From a bacterium (GTDB taxonomy: Bacteria; UBA9089; CG2-30-40-21; SBAY01), in NCBI GenBank assembly GCA_030018635.1, contig JASEHU010000040.1:1-11752 (forward strand): a stretch of DNA of 11,752 nt. The letters are read 5' to 3'. Below, piece after piece: positions 5,564-11,752 of this stretch (positions are counted from its first letter, which is position 1; every line of letters begins with the position of its first letter). A program made the position numbers and the translations under genes. The notes beneath the pieces are model-generated. The model saw only the letters and a program-made list of their open reading frames with translations. It had not been told where the DNA came from and did no database searches.

Positions 5564-6322
5564 ATGACAGGAAAACTTTATTGTTTAGGCGTTGGGCCCG
5601 GTGACCCTGAACTTTTGACACTTAAGGCAGTCAGAATTCTCAATGAGGTCTCCTGCATCTATGTCCCAAAAGGCAGGGAAGAAGGCGAAAGTCTTGCCTT
5701 ATCCATTGTCAGGAAGGCGTTGAACCTTGACAACAAAGAGATTATCGAGGCATATTTTCCGATGAGAAAGACGAAATGTAATCAGGAAACAAAACTTGAA
5801 ATCCAAAATCCAAAATCCAAAATCCAAAATCTATGTGAGTTTGACACAAAATGGAGCGAGACTGTTGAAAGTATCTTGATGAGGCTTAACAAGGGAATGG
5901 ATGTGGCCTTCATCACCATTGGAGACCCGACCATTTACAGCACATTCTTCTATCTTTATGACAGGCTAATTGAACTTGCCCCTGGTATAAATATCGAAAT
6001 AATCCCTGGGGTATCCTCCATAAATGCGGCTGCCTCAAGGGCAAAGATAGCCTTAGGTCTTGCGGATGAAAGGATTGCCATACTCCCTGCAAATTACATA
6101 AATGCTCTGGATGAAACACTGGAGATGTTTAATACTGTAGTGCTAATGAAGGTTCACAAGGTCTTCGATAACATCCTGAAAATTCTCACTACCAAAAACC
6201 TTTTGGACAAAGCGATTTATGTCTCAAGAGCGGGTATGGATGATGAAAGGATATTTAAGGATATCCGTGATGTCTGTGAAGAAGACCTCAATTATTTTTC
6301 CATGGTGGTGATAAAAAAATGA
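5564..6322 (+). CDS. cbiL: Cobalt-factor II / precorrin-2 C20-methyltransferase CbiL (CobI)
   Basis: This 252-residue SAM-dependent methylase acts on C20 of the freshly metallated ring to give cobalt-factor III. Family marks are KLYCLGVGPGDPELLTLKAV at the N-terminus, FITIGDPTIYSTF near residue 120, IEIIPGVSSINAAASRA near 145 and the C-terminal VSRAGMDDERI. ATG 5564 is chosen because GGAGAGGAG lies just upstream and the protein then starts at the usual place. Residues of about 80-90 (EIQNPKSKIQN) are encoded by four tandem ATCCAAA units (5801-5831), an insertion in a surface region before the DTKW segment. The stop overlaps the next start (ATGA, 6319-6322), so cbiL and cbiF are translationally coupled. 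Confidence 0.94.
   Translation: MTGKLYCLGVGPGDPELLTLKAVRILNEVSCIYVPKGREEGESLALSIVRKALNLDNKEIIEAYFPMRKTKCNQETKLEIQNPKSKIQNLCEFDTKWSETVESILMRLNKGMDVAFITIGDPTIYSTFFYLYDRLIELAPGINIEIIPGVSSINAAASRAKIALGLADERIAILPANYINALDETLEMFNTVVLMKVHKVFDNILKILTTKNLLDKAIYVSRAGMDDERIFKDIRDVCEEDLNYFSMVVIKK
5801..5831 (+). repeat. In-frame tandem ATCCAAA x4 in cbiL
   Basis: Four perfect copies of ATCCAAA plus a trailing ATC. The 7-base unit is not a multiple of three, so gain or loss of one copy would shift the reading frame. It is translated as IQNPKSKIQN. Confidence 0.9.
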
Positions 6323-7077
6323 TAGGCAAGGTGTATTTCATAGGTGCCGGTCCCGGCGACCCTGAATTGATAACCATCAAAGGCAGAAGGTTGCTTGATA
6401 AGGCTGATGTGGTGATTTATGCCGGAAGTCTTGTCAACCCTCAACTTCTTAGCGGCTTAAAGGCAGAAATATTCGATTCCTCAAGGATGAACCTGGACGA
6501 GATAATAAATATTATTAAAGGTTCAGTGGATAAAGGGAAAACGGTTGTCAGGCTTCATACAGGCGATACATCCATTTACAGTGCTATATCTGAGCAAATA
6601 GAAAGACTTCGTGAATTGAAGATAGAATACGAAATAATTCCTGGTGTTTCCTCATGGATGGCTGGTGCCGCCATACTTGGTCAGGAACTGACCATACCGG
6701 AGATTAACCAGACGGTAATATTGACCAGGATTGAAGGCCGGACACCTGTGCCGGAAAAAGAGGGACTTGGTGAACTGGCAAAACACAGGGCAACTATGGT
6801 TATCTTTTTGAGCGTGGGAATGATAGAAAGGGTAAGGGAGGAGCTGTTAAAGGGTTATCCTGAGGATACGCCTGTGGTGATTATCGAGAAGGCAACCTGG
6901 ACCGAGCAAAAGGTTGTCCGTGGAGTGTTGGGGGATATTGCAGAGCTGGTAAAGAATGCTGGCATAAAAAAGACGGCATTGATCTATGTCGGAGAGGCTT
7001 TAAGGGCATCAGAGGGGTCATTAGGAAAGGAATCAAGGCTTTATCATGGAAATTTTAAACATGGATTCAGGGAATAA
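6319..7077 (+). CDS. cbiF: Cobalt-precorrin-4 C11-methyltransferase CbiF (CobM)
   Basis: This 252-residue tetrapyrrole methylase adds the C11 methyl group to cobalt-precorrin-4 to form cobalt-precorrin-5A. It has GKVYFIGAGPGDPELITIKG at residues 3-22, the CbiF-typical VIYAGSLVNPQ near 36, RLHTGDTSIYSAI near 90, EIIPGVSSWMAGAA near 110 and LTRIEGRTPVPE near 137. The length is normal and no repeat insertion is seen. The start overlaps the cbiL stop by four bases, and its end overlaps the start of the cbiG-cbiH gene by about 30 bases, so the three form one translational unit. Confidence 0.96.
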   Translation: MIGKVYFIGAGPGDPELITIKGRRLLDKADVVIYAGSLVNPQLLSGLKAEIFDSSRMNLDEIINIIKGSVDKGKTVVRLHTGDTSIYSAISEQIERLRELKIEYEIIPGVSSWMAGAAILGQELTIPEINQTVILTRIEGRTPVPEKEGLGELAKHRATMVIFLSVGMIERVREELLKGYPEDTPVVIIEKATWTEQKVVRGVLGDIAELVKNAGIKKTALIYVGEALRASEGSLGKESRLYHGNFKHGFRE

Positions 7078-8785
7078 TATAGAACACAAAACAGAAGGCA
7101 CGGAAAGAAAGACAGCCATATTTTACATATCCGACGACGCCCTTTGCCTTGCCGAAAGGCTTAAATGGCTTTATCAGCATGCCCTTGTTCTAAAGTTCAA
7201 GGCAGAAACAGTCTCTGCACTCTGGAGTGAATATAAAACCCTTATCTTCATCATGGCAACCGGTATTGTTGTCCGAACAATTGCTCCTTTGATAAGGAGT
7301 AAAAAAACAGACCCGGCTGTTGTGGTATTAAGTCAGAATGGGAACTTTGTCATTAGCCTGTTAAGCGGACATGAGGGCGGTGCAAATGATGAGACACGAA
7401 AGATTTCAGGCTTTCTGGGTGCTCAGGCGGTAATTACAACAGCTTCGGAGGTAAAAAAGGGGGCAAGGGGGCAAGGGGGCAAGGGGTCAAGAGAAGATAG
7501 AGGGGGCGAATGGGCGATGGGTCAAGGGGACAGGGGAAGGATAAAGGATTTTCCGCTCAAACCTTCAAACCCTCTCATTATCGGTATTGGATGTAATCGC
7601 GGAACATCAGCGGTTGAAATAGAAGATGCGGTTGGAAAGACCCTGGGGAAAAACAATCTCACGATTTCGTCCGTTCATTCCCTGGCAACCATTGATAAAA
7701 AAGCCAATGAAGAGGGTCTGATTGCCTTTGCCCGAAAATATGATTTGGAGATTAATACCTTTACCCCGGATGAGTTAAATAAAGTCAAGGGGATATTAAA
7801 ATCAGCGGCTGTTCACAAGGCAGCAGGGGCAAATGCCGTGGCTGAGCCGGCCGCCCTTCTTTCATCAGGGGCAGATAACCTGCTTATTCTAAAACAAAAG
7901 ATTGGGAATGTGACCCTCGCCGTGGCAGAACAGAGGGCAGAATACAGAATACAGAAGTCAGAAGTCAGAATCCAGGAGATAGAAGATAGGAGACAGAAGG
8001 CAGAGACACGAGGCAGAATTCTCATGGTTGGCACTGGCCCTGGAGGCATTGAACACATTACACCTTATGCCCAGGATGTCATAAGAAAAGCAGATGTTAT
8101 CGTTGGATATGATACTTACATTTCGTTGATAGCAGAATTGATAAAGGACAAAGATATCTTTTCTACAGGGATGACCCAGGAGGTGGAAAGGTGCAAAAAG
8201 GCAATAGAGCTTGCCTCAAAAGGCAAGAGCGTTGCTGTTATAAGTAGTGGTGACCCGGGGATATATGCTATGGCCGGGCTGATGTTGGAGATGCTTAAAG
8301 CACAGGGCATGGAGCAAACCGAATTCAAAATTCCAAATTCCGAATTTCTGTCCGTTGAAGTCATTCCCGGTATATCTGCTCTAAACGCCTGTGCATCACG
8401 ACTCGGTGCGCCAATAATGCACGATTTTGCCTGTATAAGCCTTTCGGACAGATTGACATCATGGAAACTAATAGAAAAAAGACTTGAGGCATCTTCTATG
8501 GCTGATTTTGTAATTGTCCTTTACAATCCCAGAAGCAAAGGGAGAAGAGAACACATTAATAGGGCAAGGGATATTATTTTAAAATACAGACTTCCAGAAA
8601 CACCTGTGGGGATAATCAGTGCCGCAATGAGAGCGGATGAAAGAATAACAATTACAGACCTTGAAAATATGCTTGATAATGATATTGATATGCAGACAAC
8701 GATTATCATAGGCAATTCCCAGACATTTATATGGGATAGATGGATGATTACGCCTAGAGGATATAGAAGGAAGGGGGAATTTTAG
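7046..8785 (+). CDS. cbiG-cbiH: Fusion of cobalt-precorrin-5A hydrolase (CbiG) and cobalt-factor III C17-methyltransferase (CbiH)
   Basis: This 579-residue protein starts with CbiG: an N-terminal part with FIMATGIVVRTIAPLI and LLSGHEGGAND (about 70-120) and a C-terminal part with IIGIGCNRGTSA (near 180) and AVAEPAAL (near 270). CbiG opens the lactone of cobalt-precorrin-5A and releases acetaldehyde. Residues of about 324-579 are CbiH, the ring-contracting C17 methylase: MVGTGPGGIEHITPYA, ISSGDPGIYAMAG, VIPGISALNACASRLGAPI and FVIVLYNPRSKGR. CbiG marks the oxygen-independent pathway. ATG 7046 overlaps cbiF; ATG 7061 is an alternative start. Three repeat insertions are translated: a GGGGGCAA-based tract at 7459-7548 between the CbiG halves, AGAAGTC-type heptamers at 7932-8001 in the CbiG-CbiH linker, and an AATTC palindrome at 8321-8347 in CbiH. 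Confidence 0.94.
   Translation: MEILNMDSGNNIEHKTEGTERKTAIFYISDDALCLAERLKWLYQHALVLKFKAETVSALWSEYKTLIFIMATGIVVRTIAPLIRSKKTDPAVVVLSQNGNFVISLLSGHEGGANDETRKISGFLGAQAVITTASEVKKGARGQGGKGSREDRGGEWAMGQGDRGRIKDFPLKPSNPLIIGIGCNRGTSAVEIEDAVGKTLGKNNLTISSVHSLATIDKKANEEGLIAFARKYDLEINTFTPDELNKVKGILKSAAVHKAAGANAVAEPAALLSSGADNLLILKQKIGNVTLAVAEQRAEYRIQKSEVRIQEIEDRRQKAETRGRILMVGTGPGGIEHITPYAQDVIRKADVIVGYDTYISLIAELIKDKDIFSTGMTQEVERCKKAIELASKGKSVAVISSGDPGIYAMAGLMLEMLKAQGMEQTEFKIPNSEFLSVEVIPGISALNACASRLGAPIMHDFACISLSDRLTSWKLIEKRLEASSMADFVIVLYNPRSKGRREHINRARDIILKYRLPETPVGIISAAMRADERITITDLENMLDNDIDMQTTIIIGNSQTFIWDRWMITPRGYRRKGEF
7459..7548 (+). repeat. GGGGGCAA octanucleotide repeat and degenerate G-rich tail in cbiG
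   Basis: Four 8-mers in register (7459-7490): three perfect GGGGGCAA, then GGGGTCAA. A degenerate G/A-rich stretch follows to about 7548. It is translated as a Gly/Arg/Lys/Asp-rich segment of about 30 residues joining the N- and C-terminal halves of CbiG, a place where a short linker is expected. The unit is not a multiple of three. Confidence 0.8.
7932..8001 (+). repeat. Ten AGAAGTC-type heptanucleotides in the CbiG-CbiH linker
   Basis: Ten consecutive 7-mers hold one register: AGAGGGC, AGAATAC twice, AGAAGTC twice, AGAATCC, AGGAGAT, AGAAGAT, AGGAGAC and AGAAGGC. The 70 bases encode a highly charged peptide (including RIQKSEVRIQEIEDRRQK) that forms the linker between the two fused enzymes. 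Confidence 0.8.
8321..8347 (+). repeat. Small AATTC/AATTCC palindrome inside the CbiH domain
   Basis: GAATTCAAAATTCCAAATTC followed by CGAATTT is an imperfect palindrome. It is translated as TEFKIPNSEF between a helix and the VIPGIS strand, where CbiH proteins usually have a short turn. It resembles the intergenic palindrome at 2920-2982. Confidence 0.5.
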
Positions 8786-8891
8786 ATTTTGGATTTTCAG
8801 TTTTCGATTTTCGATTGCAGGGAAATTTTGGATTGAGGATTAAGGATATAAGATTCCTCAATCCAAAATCGAAAATCCAAAATCGAAAATC
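8785..8891. repeat. Long palindrome built from TTTGGAT / ATCCAAA heptamers
   Basis: The left arm (8785 to about 8841) contains GATTTTGGATTTTC and TTTTGGATTGAGGATT. The right arm (about 8853-8891) contains ATTCCTCAATCC and then alternating ATCCAAA and ATCGAAA 7-mers (8861-8891). It begins at the last base of the cbiG-cbiH stop codon and ends 11 bases before the cbiB start. It is the non-coding form of the heptamer found inside cbiET and cbiL. Confidence 0.8.
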
Positions 8892-8902
8892 ATCAAAAAC
8901 AG

Positions 8903-9865
8903 ATGTTAATAATTTTTTCTTACATTGCCGATTTAATTTTTGGTGACCCGGAATGGTTTCCTCATCCTGTGAGGGGGATGGGGAGATTAATCAACCTTTT
9001 GGATGGGAGATTAAGGGGGAAAAGTGTCTGGTGGGTTGAACGGGTAAAGGGAGGAATATTGGTTTTTCTGGTGTTAGGAATAAGCATTAGCCTTGCTTAC
9101 CTATTTTTAGAACTCGCAACCCGTTTGCATCCTTATCTCTGGAATTTAGTCTGGGTCTATTTGGGTTGGACTACACTCTCCATCAAGGATTTACGAGTCA
9201 AGGCAAAGGCTATTCTGCAAGAATTGGAAAAGGATTCCTTGCCTACAGCCCGAAGAAACCTTTCTAAAATCGTAGGTAGAGATACCCAGGAATTACCTGA
9301 GGAGGGGATTATCACGGCCACAGTAGAAAGCATTGCCGAAAGCACCAATGATGGAATTATTGCCCCTTTATTTTACTTAACATTAGGGGGACCGGTATTA
9401 GCCATCGCCTACAAGGCAATAAATACACTCGATTCAATGGTTGGCTATAAAAATGAAAAATACCTGCATTTTGGTTGGTTTTCGGCCAGATTGGATGATG
9501 TGGCGAATTTTATCCCGGCACGAATCAGTGGCTTTTTGATTGCCGTAGCTTCTGCAAGAGGTGTTACCTCTACGAGGGGTGTTACCCCTTTGAAGGGATT
9601 TAGCCATTCCTTCAAAACAATGTTGAAGGATGGTAAAAAACACGCTTCACCCAATAGCGGCATTTCAGAGGCGGCTATGGCTGGTGCATTGGGAATAAGG
9701 CTGGGTGGGGATTGTTTTTATCAGGGCAGGTTGTCTGAAAAACCGTTTATTGGTCAGGCAAAGAGAAAGATTAGCCCTCAACTTATAAATGAGGCATTGG
9801 TCATCAGCCTGCTCAGTTCTTTGTTAATGCTTATAATAGGGATAGGTATGAAATGGATAATTTAA
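8903..9865 (+). CDS. cbiB: Adenosylcobinamide-phosphate synthase CbiB
   Basis: This 320-residue membrane protein joins aminopropanol (or its phosphate) to the propionate side chain of adenosylcobyric acid. The N-terminus fits the family: ADLIFGDPEWFPHPVRGMGR. Further marks are ESIAESTNDGIIAPLFYLTL, AYKAINTLDSMVGY, RLDDVANFIPAR, KHASPNSGISEAAMAGALG and RLGGDCFYQG. Hydrophobic segments near residues 50-75 and at the C-terminus (about 298-320) support membrane insertion. The start at 8903 gives the expected N-terminus, but there is no Shine-Dalgarno sequence; the bases before it belong to a palindrome. Residues of about 218-231 (ARGVTSTRGVTPLK) are encoded by a palindromic insertion. The end overlaps the next gene by 13 bases. 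Confidence 0.95.
   Translation: MLIIFSYIADLIFGDPEWFPHPVRGMGRLINLLDGRLRGKSVWWVERVKGGILVFLVLGISISLAYLFLELATRLHPYLWNLVWVYLGWTTLSIKDLRVKAKAILQELEKDSLPTARRNLSKIVGRDTQELPEEGIITATVESIAESTNDGIIAPLFYLTLGGPVLAIAYKAINTLDSMVGYKNEKYLHFGWFSARLDDVANFIPARISGFLIAVASARGVTSTRGVTPLKGFSHSFKTMLKDGKKHASPNSGISEAAMAGALGIRLGGDCFYQGRLSEKPFIGQAKRKISPQLINEALVISLLSSLLMLIIGIGMKWII
9554..9595 (+). repeat. In-frame double-palindrome insertion in cbiB
   Basis: Two direct copies of GGTGTTACC (9560-9568 and 9578-9586) are arranged as AGAGGTGTTACCTCT, then ACG, then AGGGGTGTTACCCCT. Each half is itself a palindrome. The layout matches the elements at 693-729 and 10261-10299. It is translated in the loop before the conserved KDGKKHASPN motif. 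Confidence 0.75.
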
Positions 9866-10935
9866 GGTTTGCCCACGGTGGCAATGTCTATGAGATTAAA
9901 AGGAAATGCGGGACAGAGGTTATTGATTTTAGCGCCAATGTAAATCCGTTAAGGAGTTCACTGCTCAAAGCCGGGTTTAGCCAGGGTTATGAAGGTATTT
10001 TTCACTACCCGGACCCGCAGGCTAATGACTTAATCAAAAAAATTGCTAAATATTGGGGGGTGAACGAAGAAAATATACTTGTGGGTAATGGCTCAACACA
10101 ACTTATCTATTTGCTCGTCCATACCCTTATGCCCAAAAGTGTGTTAATTCCTGCCCCCAGTTTTTCTGAATTTGAGCGGGCGGCAGAGTCTGTGAAGGCT
10201 GAGGTGCGGTTTTTAGCCCTCAGGGAAGAAAACAGGTGGACGCTTGAGCTACCTGTTTTAGAGAAGGTAGCACCTCTGACAGAGGTAGCACTTCCGTCAC
10301 CTGCCGATATCCTTTTCATCTCTAACCCTAATAATCCCACGGGTAATCTGCTTTTAACCAACAAAAGATTAGACGGGGTATCCTGTCCACTGGTGGTGAT
10401 TGATGAAGCATTTATGGATTTTGTGCCGGAGGAAAAGGATTACACCTTTATCTGGAAGGCAGTAGAGAATAAAAGGATGGCAGTTTTACGGAGTTTTACC
10501 AAATTTTTTGCCTTACCGGGCCTGCGGATAGGATATTTAATTGCCCATCAGGATTTAATTGGAAGGTTAAAGGCGGCACAGCCACCCTGGAGTGTCAATG
10601 CCATTGCCCAATCCCTGGCAGGCATAATCCTCAACGACAATGATTATATAAAAGAGACCCAAAGGGTTATTGAGGAGGAAAGAGTTTTTCTTTTTAATGA
10701 GTTGGCTAAAATTGATGGCTTAAAACCTTATCCATCGGTAGCCAACTTTATGCTAATAAAAATCACTAATGAGGAGGTAAACTCACGGATTTTAACAGAA
10801 AGGTTGATTATAAAAGGTATTCTCATCAGAAATTGCGGCAATTTCAGAGGTTTGAATAACAAGTTTATTCGCATTGCCATACTTTCTCACGATGAGAATA
10901 TGAAACTTATCACATGTTTAAGGAGGTTATTATGA
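9853..10935 (+). CDS. cobD: L-threonine-O-3-phosphate decarboxylase CobD
   Basis: This 360-residue PLP enzyme (aminotransferase fold I, HisC-like) makes (R)-1-amino-2-propanol phosphate, the arm that CbiB attaches to the corrin ring. The N-terminal HGGNVYE signature separates CobD from ordinary histidinol-phosphate aminotransferases. Other marks are DFSANVNPL, HYPDPQA, GNGSTQLIYLL, ISNPNNPTG, VIDEAFMDF, the PLP lysine K217 in RSFTKFFALPGLRIGY and a late RIAI arginine. GGGATAGG (9839-9846) precedes ATG 9853, which overlaps the cbiB end by 13 bases. A repeat insertion at 10261-10299 encodes about 13 residues (EKVAPLTEVALPS) before the ILFISNPNNP strand. An unusual HisC is the alternative, but neighbour and signature favour CobD. 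Confidence 0.92.
   Translation: MDNLRFAHGGNVYEIKRKCGTEVIDFSANVNPLRSSLLKAGFSQGYEGIFHYPDPQANDLIKKIAKYWGVNEENILVGNGSTQLIYLLVHTLMPKSVLIPAPSFSEFERAAESVKAEVRFLALREENRWTLELPVLEKVAPLTEVALPSPADILFISNPNNPTGNLLLTNKRLDGVSCPLVVIDEAFMDFVPEEKDYTFIWKAVENKRMAVLRSFTKFFALPGLRIGYLIAHQDLIGRLKAAQPPWSVNAIAQSLAGIILNDNDYIKETQRVIEEERVFLFNELAKIDGLKPYPSVANFMLIKITNEEVNSRILTERLIIKGILIRNCGNFRGLNNKFIRIAILSHDENMKLITCLRRLL
10261..10299 (+). repeat. In-frame double-palindrome insertion in cobD
   Basis: Two direct copies of GGTAGCAC (10265-10272 and 10283-10290) surround the core CCTCTGACAGAGG; the element ends CTTCCGTCA. It is the same architecture as the elements at 693-729 and 9554-9595, but relative to the CCTC core it is read in a different codon phase from those two. 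Confidence 0.7.
10920..10926 (+). promoter_or_regulatory. Ribosome binding site AAGGAGG deciding the start of the last gene
   Basis: AAGGAGG lies within the end of cobD, 5 bases before ATG 10932. An in-frame ATG at 10914 lies upstream of this site and has no site of its own, so 10932 is preferred. Confidence 0.88.
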
Positions 10936-11648
10936 AGGCATTTTGTTGTTGGAGTGGTGGCAAAGATAGTGCTTTATCCGTTTATCGGATATTGCAAAAT
11001 CCAGCGATTGAAATTACACATCTTCTAAACATGCTGGCAGAGGATGGTAATTATTCACGCTCTCATGGGCTTCACACAGAATTATTAAGGGCACAAAGCA
11101 TGGCACTATGTATCCCTGTTGTCCAGGGGAAGACTACACGAGAAACCTATGAACAGGAATTTAAGAAGGTGGTTTTAGGGTTGAAAAAGGAAGATGTTGA
11201 GGCGGGTATCTTTGGAGATATTGACCTCCAGGTACATAGAGATTGGGTGGAGCGGGTCTGTAGCGAAACAGGCATAACCCCAATTTTACCCATTTGGAAA
11301 GGGGACAGAGAGGCATTGATAAACGAATTTATAGATGCCGGGTTTAAAACAATTGTCGTGTCAACTAATACTAATCGTCTGGGCAAGGAATGGCTTGGTA
11401 GGCAAATAGATAAAGAATTCGTAGCCGAACTGAAGGCACTTGGCAATATAGACCTTTGCGGCGAGGATGGTGAATACCATAGCTTTGTCTATGATGGCCC
11501 TATATTTAAAGAGCCGGTTAATTTTACGGTTGGAGAAAAGGTATTAAAAGGCAATCGTTGGTTTTTGGAGATTAAGGCCCTGATGACTGAGGAGTGCCAC
11601 TGCCAAAATGTAAAAAAGCTAAAAGACGATTTGCAACCTTCGACTTGA
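10932..11648 (+). CDS. Dph6/MJ0570-type PP-loop ATPase, probable amide-forming ligase of unknown substrate
   Basis: This 238-residue cytoplasmic protein has the PP-loop SGGKDS at residues 8-13, which binds ATP for substrate adenylation. Further family marks are HGLHTELLRAQ, EAGIFGDIDLQVHRDWVERVC, TPILPIWKGDREAL, NRLGKEWLGRQID and the C-terminal GEDGEYHSFVYDGPIF. The archaeal and eukaryotic relatives are diphthine-ammonia ligases. Bacteria lack diphthamide, so the usual automatic name is probably wrong here. Its start overlaps the cobD stop (ATGA, 10932-10935), which ties it to the cobamide operon. An ATP-dependent amidation or another nucleotide-dependent step in corrinoid metabolism is a reasonable inference, but nothing in the sequence shows the substrate. 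No repeat insertion is visible. Confidence 0.88.
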   Translation: MKAFCCWSGGKDSALSVYRILQNPAIEITHLLNMLAEDGNYSRSHGLHTELLRAQSMALCIPVVQGKTTRETYEQEFKKVVLGLKKEDVEAGIFGDIDLQVHRDWVERVCSETGITPILPIWKGDREALINEFIDAGFKTIVVSTNTNRLGKEWLGRQIDKEFVAELKALGNIDLCGEDGEYHSFVYDGPIFKEPVNFTVGEKVLKGNRWFLEIKALMTEECHCQNVKKLKDDLQPST

Positions 11649-11752
11649 TAAACCACAAAATTCGGTGGTGTCCTATTATAGCTTAATTATAGTGAGACAT
11701 CTAAAAAAGTATAAAAAGGGGGATTATTCATTGCAAATTTATCATTGCAAAT
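11649..11752. other. Tail after the last gene: small hairpin and direct repeat
   Basis: ACCAC (11652-11656) and GTGGT (11665-11669) can form a short hairpin just after the stop, but no U-run follows, so it is a weak terminator candidate. The window ends with two direct copies of CATTGCAAAT (11729-11738 and 11743-11752) spaced 14 bases apart, which may be the start of a longer tandem repeat cut by the window edge. Confidence 0.5.

Noticed and set aside
7932..8001. CRISPR array or minisatellite spacer structure
   Set aside because: Units are 7 bases and contiguous, without unique spacers, and are translated within an intact gene.
10914..10931. Upstream ATG for the PP-loop ATPase
   Set aside because: AAGGAGG at 10920-10926 points to 10932, and the family starts a few residues before SGGKDS.
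9853..10935. Histidinol-phosphate aminotransferase HisC
   Set aside because: The HGGNVYE N-terminus and overlap with cbiB favour the CobD decarboxylase.
11652..11669. Rho-independent terminator after the last gene
   Set aside because: The stem is only 5 bp and is not followed by a U-run.

Overview
The window is almost entirely one cobamide (vitamin B12) biosynthesis cluster, with all genes on the + strand. The moderately AT-rich sequence, the oxygen-independent style of the pathway and the heavy load of short dispersed repeats suggest an uncultured anaerobic bacterium. I cannot name the phylum from the sequence alone.

Layout. 1-301: gene-free leader with a pyrimidine-rich tract, a possible 17-codon micro-ORF and a 9-bp tandem repeat. 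302-1717: radical SAM/SPASM enzyme of peptide-maturase type. 1718-1929: two palindromic elements. 1930-2928: CbiX-CbiC fusion. 3000-3779: CobF. 3780-4168: gene-poor gap holding a C-terminal remnant of an Eco57I-type methylase and a large palindrome. 4169-5488: CbiE-CbiT fusion. 5564-6322: CbiL. 6319-7077: CbiF. 7046-8785: CbiG-CbiH fusion. 8786-8902: palindrome. 8903-9865: CbiB. 9853-10935: CobD (threonine-phosphate decarboxylase). 10932-11648: Dph6/MJ0570-type PP-loop ATPase. 11649-11752: short tail with small repeats.

Pathway. CbiX inserts cobalt early; CbiL methylates C20; CbiH methylates C17 and contracts the ring; CbiF methylates C11; CbiG opens the lactone and releases the two-carbon fragment; CbiE/CbiT methylate C5 and C15 and decarboxylate; CbiC moves the C11 methyl to C12. 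CobD makes aminopropanol phosphate and CbiB attaches it. The C1 methylation, done by CbiD in anaerobic pathways, has no CbiD here. Instead there is a clear CobF, the C1 methylase of the oxygen-dependent pathway. No precorrin-6A reductase (CbiJ/CobK), amidase (CbiA/CbiP) or lower-ligand gene is present in the window.

Oddities. Beyond the CobF/CbiG mixture and the radical SAM gene at the head of the cluster, the most striking feature is repeat invasion. Heptanucleotide repeats (AGAAGTC and ATCCAAA types), an octanucleotide repeat (GGGGGCAA) and a CCTC-nnn-GAGG double-palindrome family sit in frame inside six of the ten genes. They lie mostly in interdomain linkers or predicted loops. Several gene junctions carry long palindromes built from the same or related units.
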